Positions 1 to 10,566 of a DNA stretch of 64,000 nt are shown piece after piece; position 1 is the stretch's first letter, and each line of letters begins with the position of its first letter. The translations under genes and the position numbers were made by a program. Source of the stretch: Diplolepis rosae (lineage: Eukaryota > Arthropoda > Insecta > Hymenoptera > Diplolepididae); NCBI GenBank assembly GCA_030998225.1, contig JAPYXD010000713.1:2294001-2358000 (forward strand). Direction: 5' to 3'. Under the pieces are notes generated by a model. The model saw nothing but the letters and a program-made list of their open reading frames with translations. It did no database searches and was not told where the DNA came from.

Positions 1-139
1 TTAAATTAGTTATAAATCATAGGTTGGTACGGTCGATATGGTAGAGTTCCGTTATAACGTAGAGTGATACACTCTTCTAATTATCGACATAATCGACTGA
101 AATAATTTAGAAAAATTGCTTAAATAGAACATGTTCTTT
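1..139. other. AT-rich sequence, no gene seen
   Basis: No coding pattern or repeat recognised. It lies directly upstream of the gag remnant, so it may be a decayed part of the same retrotransposon, but nothing in it shows this. Confidence 0.3.
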
Positions 140-990
140 CCTATCTGCTAGAATTAAAGAAATTGATGGAAGAATTGAAGATGCTCACAGAATTAATAAT
201 AGCGGTTGGGTAGGTAATATTTTCAAACAAACTCTTGAAAGAGATGTAATTCAATGTTTTATACGCGGTTTGGGTGGTGAATTAGAAATTCGTGTACAAG
301 AAAAGGGTACATTTAGGAGACAGTATTGCTATAGAACGAACATTAACTGCTAATTCTGCACTACGAAAAAATAAAAATATAGAATATTCAAAAACTGACG
401 AAACAATTAATAGTAAAAATAGTAAAGTTACTCGGTTTAGTGTAACACCCGGGGATAAAATTGTTTGTTTAATTTGCAAAAAATCAGGTCATGCAACTGA
501 AAAATGTTTTCATTTATGTTAAGCTCAATAAGCAGTTATTAATAAACAACAAAAGTTTCGTTATCCCGACCAAAACATTTATAGTAATTTCAATGGTCAA
601 AGAAGTAATAATAATAATTTCGCAAGAAATAATTACAATAATTTTCCAACTAACACTTTTTTAAGAAATAAAAATTATAACTTCAACAATAACAAAATAC
701 TTTTGAAAAATAGGAATAACAATTGTAGAAATAATAATCATGTTTTACAACAAATATACAACACCATAATATAGTCCTTTCTAGAAATTCGCACAATAAT
801 AATAACAATGTTAATAATAATAATAGACAATTGAATACAGGAGAGTTCCGATATCGAAATAAACAATATGAAAATAGATATTTACAAAATAATAATAATA
901 ACACTGAAAAAAATTCAAATTACACAGAAATAATTTTCAATTACTGTAAAAAACCTGGTCATATAGTACGAGACTGCGAGATATAACCAA
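140..990 (+). pseudogene. gag: Degenerate Ty3/gypsy gag with zinc knuckles
   Basis: Broken gag remnant. Frame by frame it reads as a capsid C-terminal part (motif FIRGLGGELEIRV near 260-296), then, after a frameshift near 300, a helical stretch and a CCHC zinc knuckle (CLICKKSGHATEKC, about 467-508). An Asn-rich linker follows, with many AAT/AAC codons between 600 and 900, and a second knuckle (YCKKPGHIVRDC) at about 940-980. Several stops and frameshifts separate the pieces. Gag would package the retrotransposon RNA; this copy cannot encode a working protein. The knuckle spacing and the order gag, protease, RT downstream support Ty3/gypsy. The same type of gag occurs at 28070-28860. Confidence 0.75.
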
Positions 991-1164
991 ATAAACAATT
1001 ACAAACACCTCAACAGGGAAACTGTAAAACTCTCTCCAGTACGGGTGCACTGAGTAAATCATAAATCATAAATCAAGAATCGCAGGCATCCACTTCTAAC
1101 AATCATACAATAACAACAATAAATATTTCAAGATCTACCTCAATCCCATCAACTACAATATCAA

Positions 1165-1525
1165 CAGGTCAAAAATGTCCAACACACATGCCGATTTACA
1201 CTGGTCCTGCTCGAAATTTAATTAAACAGAAAATTCTCAACCCTACCGTACCAATAAATAAACAAAACATATTAAAACTTACAGGAATAAATGATTTACC
1301 ACTACACATTAGGACTATAAACTATGCTTCAAAATGCTTAGAAATTGAGAACCACTGTTACTCTTTTAAATCTACAAATATATTAGCTATTCCAGCTCGA
1401 AAAGTTACATTTTACGTTCGAATAAAAAATACAGAAAAAATGGGATATATACCTCGATTACATATTAAAGATGGAATTTACGTAGGAGACGCAGTTGTAA
1501 AAAACCACAAGGGAAAAGCTTATTA
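1165..1525 (+). pseudogene. Degenerate retroviral-type aspartic protease and linker
   Basis: An open stretch of about 112 codons reads as the protease-to-RT part of a Ty3/gypsy pol. The active-site loop expected as D-T-G appears as Y-T-G (IYTGPARNLIK), so the catalytic aspartate is lost. The part after it (YASKCLEIENHCYSF, then IPARKVTFYVRIKN) fits the end of the protease domain and the beta-rich linker that follows in this family. The middle of the protease, including the usual ILG motif, appears deleted. A stop follows at about 1524. This is part of the same dead element as the gag upstream and RT downstream. Confidence 0.6.
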
Positions 1526-2180
1526 AAAATTGGCGAACACAAATGAAATGCCAGTAACATTATCAGTTCCAATAGTTAATTCAGAAGACTGAAGAACCAG
1601 AATTTAATAAATCAATTGAAAAATTGGAATAATTCCGAACAAACAAATAAGGAAGATTTATCAAGTAAAGTATTAAATTACGTTTTAAGAACGGACAATT
1701 CTCTGATTAACTTGTACAAATTTTATAATGTAACGGACGAAGACAGTATTAAAAAGCTTCTTTGATCAGACCATCTAAATCAAGAGTAATACGAAGATGT
1801 AGAAAGATTAATTTCAAATAATACAGACATATTTCAAATCCCAGGAGAACCACTTGAAGCTACTAATATATTACAACATTCTATTACAATTAGCGTATAA
1901 TACTCCATTATGGATAGTTTCTAAAAAACCTGATTCTCAAGGAAAGATAAAATGTAGAATGGTTCTTGATTTTTGTACATTAAATGAAAAAAAATAAGAG
2001 ATTCATATCCTTTACCTAATACAAACGATATACTTGATTCTCTAGGATGGGCGAAATATTTTTCAGTTTTTGATTTAGCTACCGGTTTTCGACATATAAA
2101 AATGAACCTAAAATACTCCCATAAAACACATTTTCTACACACCACGATCATTACGAATAAAATGCTTGCCTCTCTGTCTC
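1526..2180 (+). pseudogene. pol: Degenerate Ty3/gypsy reverse transcriptase, truncated by insertion
   Basis: Reading across several frameshifts gives the start of an RT: the N-terminal signature around NTPLWIVSKKPDSQGK (1896-1945), then CRMVLDFCTLNEKK, RDSYPLPNTNDILDSLG and AKYFSVFDLATGF (1950-2095), and weaker traces to about 2170. These are RT motifs 1 to 3 of Ty3/gypsy; the catalytic DD motif and everything after it are absent. The coding trace stops within about 20 bases of the TIR of the element at 2191. This suggests that the DNA transposon inserted into the RT gene, or that it marks the breakpoint of a deletion. Confidence 0.7.
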
Positions 2181-2190
2181 TTTCTGTCTG

Positions 2191-3440
2191 TCCAGTAACT
2201 TTATCCAAATTTATGCCAAATCAAAAAAAAAATTGGCAACAGCGCAATTCTTTTCAGGTTCGATTTGGGGGTTCACAGGGAGCTTAAATTCGAAAATTAG
2301 TCACCCTACCCCCTTGGGAAATTCCGCCATCTTGAATAACTCTTGAATAATATTGAATCTTGGAAACAAGTTAATCTGAAAAAATCGTACTTCTCCTTTA
2401 TCCAACGCGGTCTGCTGTAATTTAGTAACTTCATCGTCTTCTCGAGTGATGCTAGCTTTTTTCAGTGTCTCGATTCCTTTTTTTTTCACACTACACTTCA
2501 CACCTTTATTAAAATTTTTACTACAAATAACACAATTCATTTTGCACGCAATATTTTCCACGATAAACGCGAGATGATATGATACTCCGGACACGGCAAG
2601 GTGGAAGCTGATCATTTCAGGTTTAAAAATAGCTGAAGCGACGTTATTCCCTTTCTATTTTTCAAAAATGTTCTAGAACAATATAATGCTATTGGCTACT
2701 GTATTCGGAAACAGGTTAACGCAGCTGCATTTTCCTAATGACTTCGGCGATGACTTTGAATTCACTGCTCTGCCTGCTCTGCCAAATTCATCAGAGACAA
2801 TATTTTTGAACGTCTCGTGTCAGCGACATTTTCCATAAATCTCATCTCATCAAAACGACATGAGTCAGAAACGGAGACGAAAAACGTTAAAATATGCTTC
2901 GAGTATTTGTAACTTTTTTCAATTAAAGAAACGCGTGAAAGTAATGATATGAATTTCTGTTTCTACACCATTTTTAAACCCGGAAACAAATAATAAGAAA
3001 AAAAATTGTTGGTTGCAACAAATCATACATTGTAAAAAATTTGTTTTGATGTTAATTGAGTATAACAATTATGATTATGCAATTTTGCAATAAGTGATAA
3101 AGTATTATGATTCTGTGTCACATACCATAATAGTATAATAAAAATACTCAAGAACAATTGAAAAAGAAGAAATACGATTTTTTCAGATTAACTTGTTTAT
3201 AACAATGCTAATTATGCACTAATCACAAAATGTCAAAGGACTATTTCTGTAGAATGTTTTTTTCTCAACAACTTTCTACTCTTACATTTTTCTCGAAAAA
3301 TGAATAAAAAGAGAGTTACATGCAGAATAAAAACTCACCCCTTAAATTCAAGATAGCGGAATTTTCCAAGGGGGTAGGGTGACTAATTTTCGAATTTTTC
3401 TTTTTTTGATTTGGCATAAATTTGGATAAAGTTACTGGAT
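2191..3440. mobile_element. Non-autonomous DNA transposon with roughly 100-bp terminal inverted repeats
   Basis: The left end (2191-2345) and right end (3340-3440) are inverted copies of one another, beginning with TCCAGTAACTTTATCCAAAT and continuing to the motif CCGCCATCTTGAAT. The left arm carries about 55 extra bases (roughly 2233-2287) that the right arm lacks. No clear target duplication is visible. The interior holds a short minus-strand ORF with a cysteine motif (2301-2615) and otherwise no long ORF. The inner part of the TIR resembles sequence at 8695-8765, so that locus probably belongs to the same family. The superfamily is not recognised. Confidence 0.75.
2301..2615 (-). CDS. Small ORF with CxxC zinc-binding-like motif inside the transposon
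   Basis: The frame is 104 codons; an internal Met at about codon 26 begins the recognisable part, MNCVICSKNF followed by VKKKGIETLKKASI. The pattern C-x2-C, then V-K-x-K-G-I-x-T-L, is repeated in the ORF at 9282-9470, where C-x2-C is followed by VKEKGIQTLIKSA. That resemblance between two unlinked loci in repeat context is the reason to think it codes. It could be the first exon of a transposon-encoded protein whose remaining exons are lost. The 3' part of the ORF runs into the TIR (the C-terminal MAEFPKGVG is TIR sequence), so the reading frame is probably chance beyond the first 60 residues. The function is not known to me. Confidence 0.4.
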   Translation of the reverse strand: MISFHLAVSGVSYHLAFIVENIACKMNCVICSKNFNKGVKCSVKKKGIETLKKASITREDDEVTKLQQTALDKGEVRFFQINLFPRFNIIQELFKMAEFPKGVG

Positions 3441-3824
3441 TAATTCATTAATTTATTGTATCACCAATTGTTATTTATTCAACTTTTATTATCAACTCTA
3501 ATTATTTAAATAAACTCAATTTTCTGTACTTCACTTTTATAATCATTGTGTTCTTTACTTACTTATCCCCATCCTTTTGCGACGATCATTCGATTCTAAC
3601 TCAAAGCGAGGAACTTTCGAATAAAGTAAGCATTTACATAGTTGTAACGTAACAATATTAAGTGTTGATCTTTATTAAATTATTTTCGTTACTAAATTAT
3701 TATTTAACCTACTTACTTTGGCGCGGAAAGGGAGGCTGTCGGTCGGGAAGTGGGCGCACAACTCACTCCTGACACGATGGTTTCTCTCATGCTCTAGTCT
3801 GAACAGACCCGCGGTCCAGCGACT
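3441..3824. other. Non-coding stretch, AT-rich then GC-richer
   Basis: No ORF with recognisable content. The first 270 bases are AT-rich. The segment from about 3720 to 3830 is GC-richer and carries no motif I recognise. Confidence 0.4.
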
Positions 3825-4010
3825 TTGGCGTGTTTGTATATCCAGTTTGATAATAATCCAATAAGAGGGGAAAATGACAGAGCTGGACTAGATATCAGAT
3901 GTATTTATTTAATGGCCGACGTTTCGAAGACACACAGTCTTCCTCTTCAGGGCCTAGTTTTTTTCAATACAAAACAATTAAAACATGATAATTATAATGG
4001 ATTTTAAACG
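3825..4010 (-). mobile_element. Solo Penelope-like element terminal region (pLTR fragment)
   Basis: The only diagnostic content is the hammerhead ribozyme motif at 3915-3954. Such motifs are a known hallmark of the terminal repeats of Penelope-like elements. No reverse transcriptase or GIY-YIG sequence is adjacent, so this would be a solo or heavily truncated end. The boundaries are approximate, since there is no second copy of this subfamily in the window to align to. Confidence 0.45.
3915..3954 (-). ncRNA. Hammerhead ribozyme, small PLE type, complete core
   Basis: On the minus strand the order is GGCC, CTGAAGA, a hairpin with stem GAAGAC/GTCTTC, then GAAAC, GTC and GGCC. The CUGANGA box and GAAA box of the hammerhead core are intact, stem II pairs over six bases, and the GGCC blocks on either side pair as a 4-bp stem I. 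Stem III would be only the self-complementary ACGU between GAAA and the cleavage site after GUC. That is the arrangement known for small PLE hammerheads that cleave as dimers. Of the three motifs in the window this one has the best pairing. Confidence 0.7.
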
Positions 4011-5544
4011 TAGTTTAGGTTTTGAAATTAAATTGTAAAGCATAATATAAGAATAAAAATTACCTTAAAAATTAGAGCGGCGATACATCGAGTGAAATTT
4101 TAATGACGTAACATTTCTGGAGTCAAAGATAATAGTCAATTTATACTATTAGTTATTAAATTTAAAATGATATTTAAAAAAAATACCACTCACTTTATAT
4201 TAGCTGAATTTAGTAATGAAAAATTTATATAGAAAGAGGGGGGGGAAGCAACATGTTCGGCAGTCTCCCACCCTAGGGTAAAAATGTACAACTGATCTGA
4301 AGCTTGGGGTAATATTCGACAGTATATAACGTTGAGATGTGTGTGACAAATTTGAAAAAGGGGGAAATTTCTGGCCAGTGCCGTATGAATACATCAAGTC
4401 GCCTTGGAGGGTAATTAGTAATTAGATATGTCAGAAATAAGAGGGATATAAGATTCATTGAGATTTGTTTATAAAGATTGAATTTGTTCAAAACTGTATC
4501 AACTTTATTTTGAGGTACGTACAAGATTGTTGTATCTAATAGCCAACTCAACAAAACGGTGGCCACGTGTCGGTGGGGCTCCTTGAAAGGACAAAATAAA
4601 GCGACCTCACCTTATAGAAAGGCAACAATGCCAAAATCGACGAGTGAGGACGATGGCCTCGTTGTCTCCGTGGCGTTACACACTTTGAGTTCGATATGAA
4701 AAGAAAACACACTTTAACAAAATTATTCTGTAAGAGCTGGAGGATGTGGTGCGCTGCGGTGAAGTAGCTGGCTTCCTCGAAGGCTGCGGACGAAATAGGA
4801 CGATGCTGTCGCTTGCCGGTAGCTCGTGCCTTCCTGCCGCTTCCCCTACCGCTGGTACAGCGGGCTGATTGGCTGGCGGCCCACTTCTGCTAGGATCTGG
4901 TGCAGAGGTATCGCAGGAGCGTATTTACGAGGAGCCTGCAGTACCCCAACGTCCACACTCCTGGTAAAATTCCCAGACTTAAGTCGTCAGAGGTTGTTGC
5001 TCCAGTCTCCTTCTCCTCCGTTGACATCCATATTATTAATCATAATTTTGGGGACTCCCTGGCTCATCCGTTATACGAGGAGTCTTGCTGGGATCCAATA
5101 AAAGGAGTGGCATGTCACGGGCCTGGGCTATAGGGGCCTCTCTAGTAGAACTGGAGGTCAAGACTGGAGTTGCCCATGACTCGGTCTACGTAGTTCCACA
5201 CCAGGTGGTGTGGCGGTTTTACATAAATAGATAACAAACAAAAAACATACGGCAGTAAATTCTTAAAATACAAACTAAAAATAGCCCGTAGTCCCGGAGT
5301 ACCGTGCAGCCCTTAAGGAACTCCTTAGTTGGATAAAATCGTATATTTTGTTCATAATTGTGAGTTGCAAAAATTTGCAACGTCACACATTATACTCAGA
5401 AAAAAATTAATTTCATAAAAAGTAATGCGTGTATTTACATACGGGAATTGTAGCTCCTTTATAAGTCAAGATTTTTGAATATCGATCTTTTTTTTTATGT
5501 ACGGCAACTAAAAAAGCAGGCAAAATTAAACGCGAATGGTTACA
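4011..5544. other. No gene recognised; GC-rich island 4560-5220
   Basis: 4011-4560 is AT-rich with no content I recognise. 4560-5220 is clearly richer in GC than its surroundings and has overlapping open frames of 77 to 91 codons (4826-5133), but their products show no domain and look like by-products of base composition. It might be an LTR or an untranslated end of an unrecognised element. 5220-5544 is again AT-rich without a signal. Confidence 0.35.
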
Positions 5545-6775
5545 CTGGCGCGTCGCATGAACCGAACTGTTACCAAATTGGGTATCATTTCGGTAACTCG
5601 ATAAGATGACTGAAAACTGAATAAATGGTTCAAAATTAACACTTAAAATATTGATAGTGTGATTCTTTGTTGAAATTGGCCTAGTAAACTTAAAAATAAA
5701 AATCGATTATTTAATTTCCCGGCTGTAGAAAATAGAATAAAGCACGATGTCGAATATTCACGCCTCGTAAAGGCGGCATCAAGTGCGCTGTTGGTAGTAC
5801 ATATGTATTGAAATAAAATTTTGTAAATAACAATTTTCAAGATGCTGTTTTCGACTGCATGTTAATCTTTCAGAATTAAAATTAAATTTCAACGTCGTGT
5901 TTTTTATATTTTCTACAGCCGAGAAACAAAATAATCGATTTTCATTTTTAAGATTATTAGGTTAATTTCAACAAAGAACTACGCTATCAACATCAGGCCG
6001 TGCCCGCCTAATGCTTTAGCGGCGGCCCAGCATAGATTTTGTCAGAGCTATCTGGCGTAAGCTCAAAACCCTAAAAGAAGATAATAGATGACTGTTCAGA
6101 TCATGTTCGGATAAATAAGGAAATAATTAAATCGGAATAAACTTTGAGGTTAAATAAAATTATGTAAGTAATTATTATCAAGTAATTATTCGGATCGTAT
6201 TGATAATCTTGTTTTTTGTGATTGCAGTTTCCTGATGAGTGCATCCTCACATACATGGGGTTTTAACTTTGTATCGCAGAGTACTGCCAGGCTAAACACA
6301 AATAGAGATGATCACCCAAGCTTCCCAAAATTACAAAGATATGCATTGAAATAATAATACTCCATGTATGTAAGGATGCACTAATCAGAAAACTGCAATC
6401 ACAAAAAACAAGTTTATCATTGCGATTCGAATACTTACTTAATAATAATGACTTAGATAGTTTTATTAAATCTCGAAGTATATTCCTATCCGTTAGCATC
6501 TTAGCACATCTTAGTGATCATTAGTGATGTAACTACGGTGCGGTGGACAGCGGGGTGAGGTTTAAGAAATTATACTACGACGCCATCTGGCGTAAGCCCA
6601 AAACAGTACCACAGTATAGTGGTCGCTATTGCCTATGCTCGCGGGCACAGCCTGATCAACATTTTATGTCTTAATCTTGCGCTATTTATTCAGTTTACTG
6701 TTTTGTTACCCAAATGTTACCTAATCTTTACCGAAATAATACGCGATTCGGTAACATGTTCACGCAACCCGCCAG
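5545..6775. mobile_element. Foldback MITE with nested inner palindromes
   Basis: The outer ends are inverted: CTGGCGCGTCGCATGAAC at 5545 against CTGGCGGGTTGCGTGAAC read on the minus strand from 6775. Both are followed by a GTTACC...ATTTCGGTAA block. Inside, 5640-5760 is inverted against 5875-5990 (shared motif TTTCCCGGCTGTAGAAAATA on one arm, its complement on the other). The left half of this element has a sister at 20591-20830. Short patches near 6050 and 6580 (CTGGCGTAAGC) are in direct orientation. There is no transposase; it must be non-autonomous. Confidence 0.7.
6200..6425. repeat. Inner foldback unit within the MITE
   Basis: 6209-6259 (TTGTTTTTTGTGATTGCAGT onward, through GTGCATCCTCACATACATGG) is inverted against 6362-6415, with only a few mismatches across about 50 bases and a loop of about 100 bases. 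It is probably a separate small MITE that inserted in the larger one, since the outer element's sister near 20600 does not show it. Confidence 0.65.
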
Positions 6776-6952
6776 GGTAGGTATGTTATTTTTTAAAATT
6801 ATTTCTGAATAATTTTAAAATTCACTTTAAAAAATGTATAATATCGCGAAGAGATGTAATTATTCTTCATTACTTCGCCCATGTGATTGGAAAAAATATT
6901 GTGGAAAAAAACAGATTTTGGGACGAGAAGCAAAGACGATATGAGGACTGAT
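6776..6952. other. Short AT-rich spacer
   Basis: Sequence between two repeat elements; nothing recognised. Confidence 0.4.
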
Positions 6953-8280
6953 TACACCGGTCTGCAAGGTTTTGTTGTTGAAAAGCTATGGGTTGTTTCT
7001 GGAGTAATTTTTGACGTAGAATCCTAATCCAGAATCAGAATCAGCCTATCACGTCAGGATTTTGAGATATTTGAGGTTATGTGCTCGAAAAGTGGGGTTT
7101 TTCGCTACTTTAGAGGTTATGTACAGGGCGCAAGAATTTTTTTTGGTTTTTTCCTCAAATGTCATCATTTAGCACTACTCTTTCCCTTCAAGAATGAGCT
7201 ATCAAACAGTCACGAGCGATTTTTTTTCACAAAGATACGGCCATATCAAGTTTTGACATTTATCCGAACAACCTTATGAACATTCACATTGACTCTTTGG
7301 TGCATACCATTCTGCATTCGAAAATTTATCTTGAAAATTTGTGCTTGCGGGTTTTGATGGTCTGTAAATAAGAATTTACAGACAGAAAATTGACATTTCC
7401 ATTTCTAAAATGGCGGATTTAAAATGGCGGATCGAAATTTACGAAATTAAACGATTTCGCTCTCTAGAAATTTTTGGACCCTGGGAAATTTAAGGTTGTT
7501 TATTCTAGACCAGTAAATTGACTCATGAAAGTGGACCATCGTAATACACAGAAAGAACTTCGCATATTGTACACATGCATTCGTACTCAGTGACTCAAAA
7601 AACTCTCAAGTACAGAATTTTAGAGACCAATATTGTTGTCCCCGTAAATTTCAGTTCGACATTTGAAAACGGCCGGCCGTCTTGTAAATGAAAATGTCAA
7701 TCTTGCGACCCCATTTTCGTAATCAGCAATTTCGAAACCCCTGAGTAAGAGTTTTTAGAGAGCGAAATCGTTTAATAACGTAATTTTCGATCCGCCATTT
7801 TAAATCCGCCATCTTAGAAATTGAAATGTCAATTTTCTGAATGTAAATTCTCATTCACAGACCATCAAAACCCGCAAGCACAAATTTTCAAGATAAATTT
7901 TCGAATGCAGAATGGTATGCACCAAAGAGTCAATGTGAATGCTCATAAGGTTGTTCGCATAAATGTCGAAACTTGATATGGCCGTATCTTTGTGAACAAA
8001 AATCGCTCGTAACTGTTTAATAGCTCATTCTTGAAGGAAAAGAGTAGTGCTAAATGATGACATTTGAGGAAAAAATCAAATTAAATTCTTGCGCCCTGTA
8101 CATAACCTCTAAAGTAGCGAAAAACCCCACTTTTCGAGCACATAACCGCAAATATCTCAAAATCCTGACGTAATAGGCTGATTCTGATTCCGGATTAGGA
8201 TTCTATGTCAAAAATTATTCCGGAAACAACCCATAGCTTTTCAACAACAAGTACAAACCCATTATTTGCAGACCTGTGTT
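6953..8280. mobile_element. Long-hairpin foldback element, about 1.3 kb
   Basis: Two arms of about 510 bases (6953-7468 and 7755-8280) are inverted copies with scattered differences. Blocks such as GGTCTGCAA...GTTGTTGAAAAGCTATGG at the outer end and GAGAGCGAAATCGTTTAA at the inner end occur on opposite strands. The loop is 7469-7754. There is no coding sequence. The transcript of either strand would fold into a very long stem. A single right arm of the same family lies at 50836-51056. The superfamily is not identified, and no target duplication is evident. Confidence 0.8.
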
Positions 8281-8689
8281 ATGATAAAATAATTTACTCC
8301 ATTTGGAGAAAATTGGAAGACGTAATTGAACATTGTAAAACGTTTCTTAGGTATACTTATGGCAAAAGACGTAGTTTGTGCCCACTCTCATACACGTTTT
8401 ATACAGTTTCATAGTATGAATATAGTATATATCTATAGCGAGTGCATTAGCGTATTGTGTGAAGTTTATCCAGTTTGCCGGCTGGTGCGTTAATTAAATT
8501 GATCGTCACGTAGAGGTAAGTCATAAAAATGGAAGATCAGCAGATTAGTGAGGATATGGACAATCCACAACCCGAAAAATAATCTATTGTGGACACTTAG
8601 TCCAGTATATTTAGTCTGATTCCTATAGGTATTATTGCAATTCATTGGGTAAGAAAAATTTTTTTTGCCATCTTTAGGGTACCATATAG
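8281..8689. other. No gene recognised
   Basis: About 400 bases between two repeats without coding or repeat signal that I can support. Confidence 0.35.
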
Positions 8690-8770
8690 GAAGCTTAAAT
8701 CCAACTTCTCGACCATCACCCCTTTGCAGGTTTTCCGCCATCTTGAATTAAGGGGTGATTTCTTGTATCG
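8690..8770. repeat. Subterminal repeat related to the 2191-3440 element
   Basis: The segment contains CCATCACCCCTTTGCAGG, then TTTTCCGCCATCTTGAATTA and AGGGGTGA. It matches the inner TIR of the element at 2191-3440 (CACCCTACCCCCTTGGG, then CCGCCATCTTGAAT, and AGGGGTGA read on the minus strand from 3345). With the related cysteine-motif ORF at 9282-9470, this marks a second, more decayed member of that family. Its other end was not found. Confidence 0.5.
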
Positions 8771-9281
8771 CGAATAACAGTCGTATTTTTGATTTTATCA
8801 AGAAAGCAGTTAATACCATTTTCCACGAGAAAAATCAGTTCTACAAATTAGTTAATTTTATGTTTTCTCGTATTTTGCTTATTTGTTGCTTAAATATCGG
8901 TTATAAAAATAAAAAGAGGGTTGAACATTTTCTTAGATCGAATATCTTTTTTTTATTTCGGTGCTATCGCAAAACTTTTCGGGCCAAAGTTGTGATTCAC
9001 ACGATCCTCTACAATTTTTGTCGAAAACTTTTTTTTGTAAGAGCAATTGTTTACTTACCGTAGCGTCTAAAATTTGCGCGCATCGTTGGTAGCTCGTAGC
9101 ACTGGCGGAAAATGGCTGGCTTTTTTCACCTGCCTACTGTGGAATGTGTGTGACGTAGCTCACGCCTAATGATCGTTTTTCATATCTTATCTAGCGTGAT
9201 GAGACAAAAAAGTCTGATTTTCTCGAAAAATCAGTCTATTTTGGAACGTTCGCTGATATGCATCTCGCGCAGCCGACCAAC

Positions 9282-9470
9282 CATGAGTGATTGTTTTATT
9301 TGTAAAAATGCTTTGAGTCTTTCCGATAATATCAGAGTTAAAGAAAAAGGCATTCAAACACTAATCAAATCGGCAAATTTGCGAAATCACAAGGAAAATG
9401 AGTGCTGTTTAAAGAACAAAACAGCAGTTACCATACATCGCGCGTGCTATAAAAACTACTCCAACTTGAA
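9282..9470 (+). pseudogene. CxxC zinc-binding-like exon, second copy
   Basis: Starting at the Met at 9282 the frame gives MSDCFICKNALSLSDN, then RVKEKGIQTLIKSANLR, and later VTIHRACYKNYSNLK before a TAG at 9472. The C-x2-C, V-K-x-K-G-I-x-T-L and V-T-I-H-x-x-C-x-x-Y elements suggest a small zinc-binding domain (C-x2-C at the front, H-x2-C at the back). The frame stays open after the TAG to about 9517, so the stop is probably a mutation. It is homologous to the ORF at 2301-2615. I recognise the pattern as recurrent in invertebrate uncharacterised proteins but cannot name it. Confidence 0.5.
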
Positions 9471-9639
9471 ATAGGCAGATGTTGCAATAATAAAACCTAA
9501 ATATACTAACTTTGAATGAATGGGGACTTGAAATGTTGATAGATGTTTTCAAAGGTAAGTCCGATTAGTGTTCTTAGCCTATATCACACTGGCATTGTGG
9601 CATAATCGCACAGCTTCTAGCTCTTCTGATTCATTTATT

Positions 9640-9790
9640 TTTCTTGAAAACCAGATAGATGGAAAAATATTGAGTGAATTCACAGTCATCTATGTACAGC
9701 AATTAATTAAATCAAATGGCCTACGAATGGAATTGATCAGAGCATGGAAAAGCCATTTTCATGAAAAAACTACCGGGTTCCTCTTTGCAG
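9640..9790 (+). pseudogene. Exon with SAM-like motif
   Basis: The frame reads ENQIDGKILSEFTVIYVQQ, then LIKSNGLRMELIRAWKSHF. The spacing I-D-x-x-x-L-x-x-F-T-x-x-x-V-x-x-L-I-x-x-x-G-L-R-x-x-L-x-x-x-W-K matches the core of a SAM-like protein-interaction domain of the kind found at the N-terminus of many insect uncharacterised and transposon-associated proteins. The exon ends at a possible donor (CAG/GTTAGG, weak). Later exons at 15960-17337 on the same strand fit the same gene type, so this is probably exon 1 or 2 of that broken gene. The domain call is from pattern alone. Confidence 0.4.
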
Positions 9791-9795
9791 GTTAG

Positions 9796-10155
9796 GAATG
9801 CATTGTTTTAAATTTTATTTCGTGAATTTTATTCTAAAAGGTAGGAGCTTAAATTTCTGGCGTTTGAATTTTTATTTACATTGGGAATTCGTAACCTGTA
9901 AAGTGTGCATGTTTGCTTTTATCAAGCGACTGTAGCTTGTCAATGTGGAAATTTAGCCAGGATGTTTATCTGAAATTTAAAATTGATATTCTTGTTTCAT
10001 TTAATCATTTTTACTTTCTTTTACTTTGAAAATTTACTTTTTTTGAATAGAAAAAATATAGAGAAGCTGTTAATTCAGATACAATGACATTTTGTAATGC
10101 TTTTTCTGAATTGATTACATTTGGAAAGTTTTAGTTTTCGTAAATTTAGTTGAGA
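9796..10155. other. Intron-like AT-rich sequence up to the LTR element
   Basis: No coding signal. It ends in GAGA at 10152-10155, the target-site duplication of the LTR element that follows. Confidence 0.45.
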
Positions 10156-10413
10156 TGTAACGAAGTTACACTAGCGCCCCGTGAGGACACAGCCCTGCGA
10201 CCGGAATTCGGGGCGTCTAGTCCAGTTGGGATCTAGGTCAGCGTGTCACTACAAGTTGACTACCTTTTCGGTTGTCTTTAGACTGTGCTTCAGAGTGTCG
10301 TACCACAGACTTGCAAGTTTAATAAATCTAGTTACCACGATTGTGATTTTGATTGTGTGCACCTTCTCGGTGTCCCCTCCTTTCCCTCTTCTCAGTTTGC
10401 GACCCCGGTTACA
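10156..10413 (+). repeat. 5' LTR (258 bp)
   Basis: It starts TGTAACGAAGTTACAC and ends CCCCGGTTACA. It contains 27 bases (ACACAGCCCTGCGACCGG onward, about 10188-10214) that the 3' LTR lacks. An AATAAA polyadenylation-like signal lies at about 10321. The other differences from the 3' LTR are about six substitutions. Confidence 0.9.
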
Positions 10414-10417
10414 AACT

Positions 10418-10428
10418 TGGCGCCCAAC
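10418..10428 (+). promoter_or_regulatory. Primer binding site, tRNA-Lys type
   Basis: TGGCGCCCAAC lies five bases after the 5' LTR. It starts with TGG, complementary to a tRNA CCA end, and matches the usual lysine tRNA primer site of insect retroelements over 11 bases; the match then stops. It is where minus-strand DNA synthesis would start. Confidence 0.7.
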
Positions 10429-10566
10429 AAAATAACCCACAAAGTCCTTTAGCCGAGAAAGCACGTATAATAGTGAAATTGCCAAGTGAATAAATAATAA
10501 GTGAAAAACAAAAAATAAAATAAAGGAATAGCAGACATCACGAGTGAGTAGCATAGAAATAAGTCG

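Noticed and set aside
4826..5133. Overlapping GC-rich frames as a host gene
   Set aside because: No domain, no splice signals that fit, several frames open at once; a base-composition effect.
6231..6260. CTGATGAGTGC as a hammerhead core
   Set aside because: The CUGAUGA box is there but there is no GAAA box or stem II after it. It is part of the inner arm of a MITE.
7079..7279. ORF of 66 codons in the foldback arm
   Set aside because: The inverted second arm has the same sequence with differences that close the frame, so it is not conserved as protein.
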